A DNA stretch of 34,364 nt from a bacterium (GTDB taxonomy: Bacteria > Pseudomonadota > Alphaproteobacteria > Rhizobiales > JAKIUO01), in NCBI GenBank assembly GCA_024228495.1, contig JAAETJ010000081.1:1-34364 (forward strand), given 5' to 3'. The translations under genes and the position numbers were made by a program. The notes under the pieces are model-generated. The model had not been told where the DNA came from. It was given only the letters and a program-made list of their open reading frames with translations, and made no database searches. Shown in pieces: positions 33,546 to 34,364 of the stretch (the first letter of the stretch is position 1; every line of letters begins with the position of its first letter).

Positions 33546-34242
33546 ATTTTTTCTCCACTCTAATCAATCGAGTTGTGATTCCGAGGGAGCAGTAAGCCAT
33601 ACGAATGATCTGCTCGTTTATTGTAAAACCCTGAATTGCCTTATGTCGTTTAAAGGGCATTACAAGGGTCGTCAAAAACCCTTGCCGCAAACATGCGAAA
33701 CCAGGGCAACAACAAATCCCCAAGAGATAGCATCTGGTGCATAAAGCGATGCGACCTACTACTAGGGATACATTTTACAGAAACTGTACTGGATACTTGA
33801 GGATCGAATGATCCTAACTGATCGACCATACCTGGTCAGTACATAAGACCGAGCTGGTCTCTAAAGAAGCAACATTTGAGCAAGTAACCTTGAGTGCATC
33901 ACCGACTCGCTGTTGTTGAAACCCATTGTTAGTAAAGCTTGGACGGGGATGCAACCATCGTGACACGATTTTGCCTGATTCACGATGTTTGCGTTGTATA
34001 AACGTCACATCACCCCTTGAGAAGCCCTAACCATAGGCCTTTCATCTAGCTAATACCTAAATATGCAATACATGTTTGGAAACCAAAATAGGCGAACTGT
34101 GTATAAAAAGAATGAACAGCATTAACTTTTCACGCTGTTTTTCGGGATTTAGGCGATTCTTCAAGCAAGCAGATCACTGGAGGGTGCAGCTCGATCCCCT
34201 GTTTAACAGCCAATTATCTTGCCTGTGCGCGATTTGAGTTTT
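33546..34242. other. Intergenic region upstream of the porin, no gene recognised
   Basis: About 700 bases. The porin promoter and 5' leader should be in the first 200 bases. Open frames here are short, without family signatures. I see no tRNA, riboswitch or array. The right part leads into the second copy of the dispersed repeat. Confidence 0.5.
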
Positions 34243-34364
34243 CCTTTCCGGGCCTGAACCGGGGATCCAGGGCAACCAACTACCATCTATCGCGAGATAT
34301 TTGGCACTGCCCCCTGAGTCCCGGATCGTCTCTTCGCATGTCCGGGGAGCGAGTGAGTGAGTGA
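34243..34364. repeat. Dispersed intergenic repeat, copy B, running into a short GTGA tandem at the window edge
   Basis: Aligns with copy A (32088-32204): TTCCGGGCCTGAACCGGGG then GGCAACCAACTACC, GGCACTGCCCCCTGAG and CCGGATCG. It carries the CCGGGGATCCAGG and CCCGGATC palindromic sequences that are familiar from alphaproteobacterial intergenic repeats. The last bases are a short tandem of GAGT/GTGA units (about 34349-34364) cut by the window end, so the full length is unknown. Confidence 0.65.

Noticed and set aside
1-34364. CRISPR arrays, rRNA genes, replication origins
   Set aside because: No regularly spaced short repeats, rRNA-like sequence or DnaA-box/iteron cluster was seen on reading through the window.

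Overview
This window is chromosomal DNA from an alphaproteobacterium, most likely of the order Hyphomicrobiales (Rhizobiales). The pointers are a two-Cys-start Omp2/RopA-like porin, an IalB-family exported protein, a DUF502 - recG - sdhE - mfd block followed by glmS and glmU, a SPOR-like anchored protein and a lipid A type acyltransferase. Base composition is moderate for the group (about half G+C by eye). I cannot name the genus. A facultatively anaerobic lifestyle is suggested by the hydrogenase.

Layout. 1-5515: the 3' end of a probable FAD monooxygenase, an LpxL/HtrB-family acyltransferase, an IalB-family protein on the minus strand, an orphan YejA-type solute-binding protein and a degenerate ANL (acyl-CoA synthetase-like) protein. 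5520-19489: core genes mfd, sdhE, recG, a DUF502 membrane protein, a TPR protein, glmS, glmU, a SPOR-like protein, a DUF2892 protein and a YpfJ-like zinc metallopeptidase. A 167-bp MITE-like inverted-repeat element lies between the last two. 19792-19868: tRNA-Arg(TCT), a type of gene often used as an integration site. 19870-22700: an accessory region, locally AT-rich, with nested inverted repeats, a 12-bp direct repeat just after the tRNA, and three small genes without a clear function, one carrying an I78-type inhibitor domain. 22712-28497: a compact [NiFe] hydrogenase operon in the order hynD (protease), hupH-like, hynS, isp1, isp2, hynL. 28500-29000: a truncated IS3-family orfA relic. 29263-34364: a coiled-coil exported protein of unknown function, the Mg transporter MgtE, a porin, and two copies of a dispersed repeat of about 115 bp.

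The hydrogenase is the most notable system. The small subunit has a Tat signal and a C-terminal anchor, so it should face the periplasm. Isp1 (a NarI/HdrE-like membrane cytochrome b) and Isp2 (an HdrD-like Fe-S protein with two ferredoxin motifs and CCG motifs) lie between the two catalytic subunit genes. This is the arrangement of the Isp-type (group 1e) enzymes of purple sulfur bacteria. The proximal-cluster region lacks the two extra cysteines of oxygen-tolerant enzymes, and a near-perfect FNR/FixK box sits upstream, so anaerobic expression is likely. No hypA-F genes are in the window, so the enzyme depends on maturation genes elsewhere. The tRNA and repeats on one side and the IS relic on the other suggest the hydrogenase segment is an acquired, partly eroded island. 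The three small unknown genes between the tRNA and the hydrogenase are the best place to look for something undescribed.
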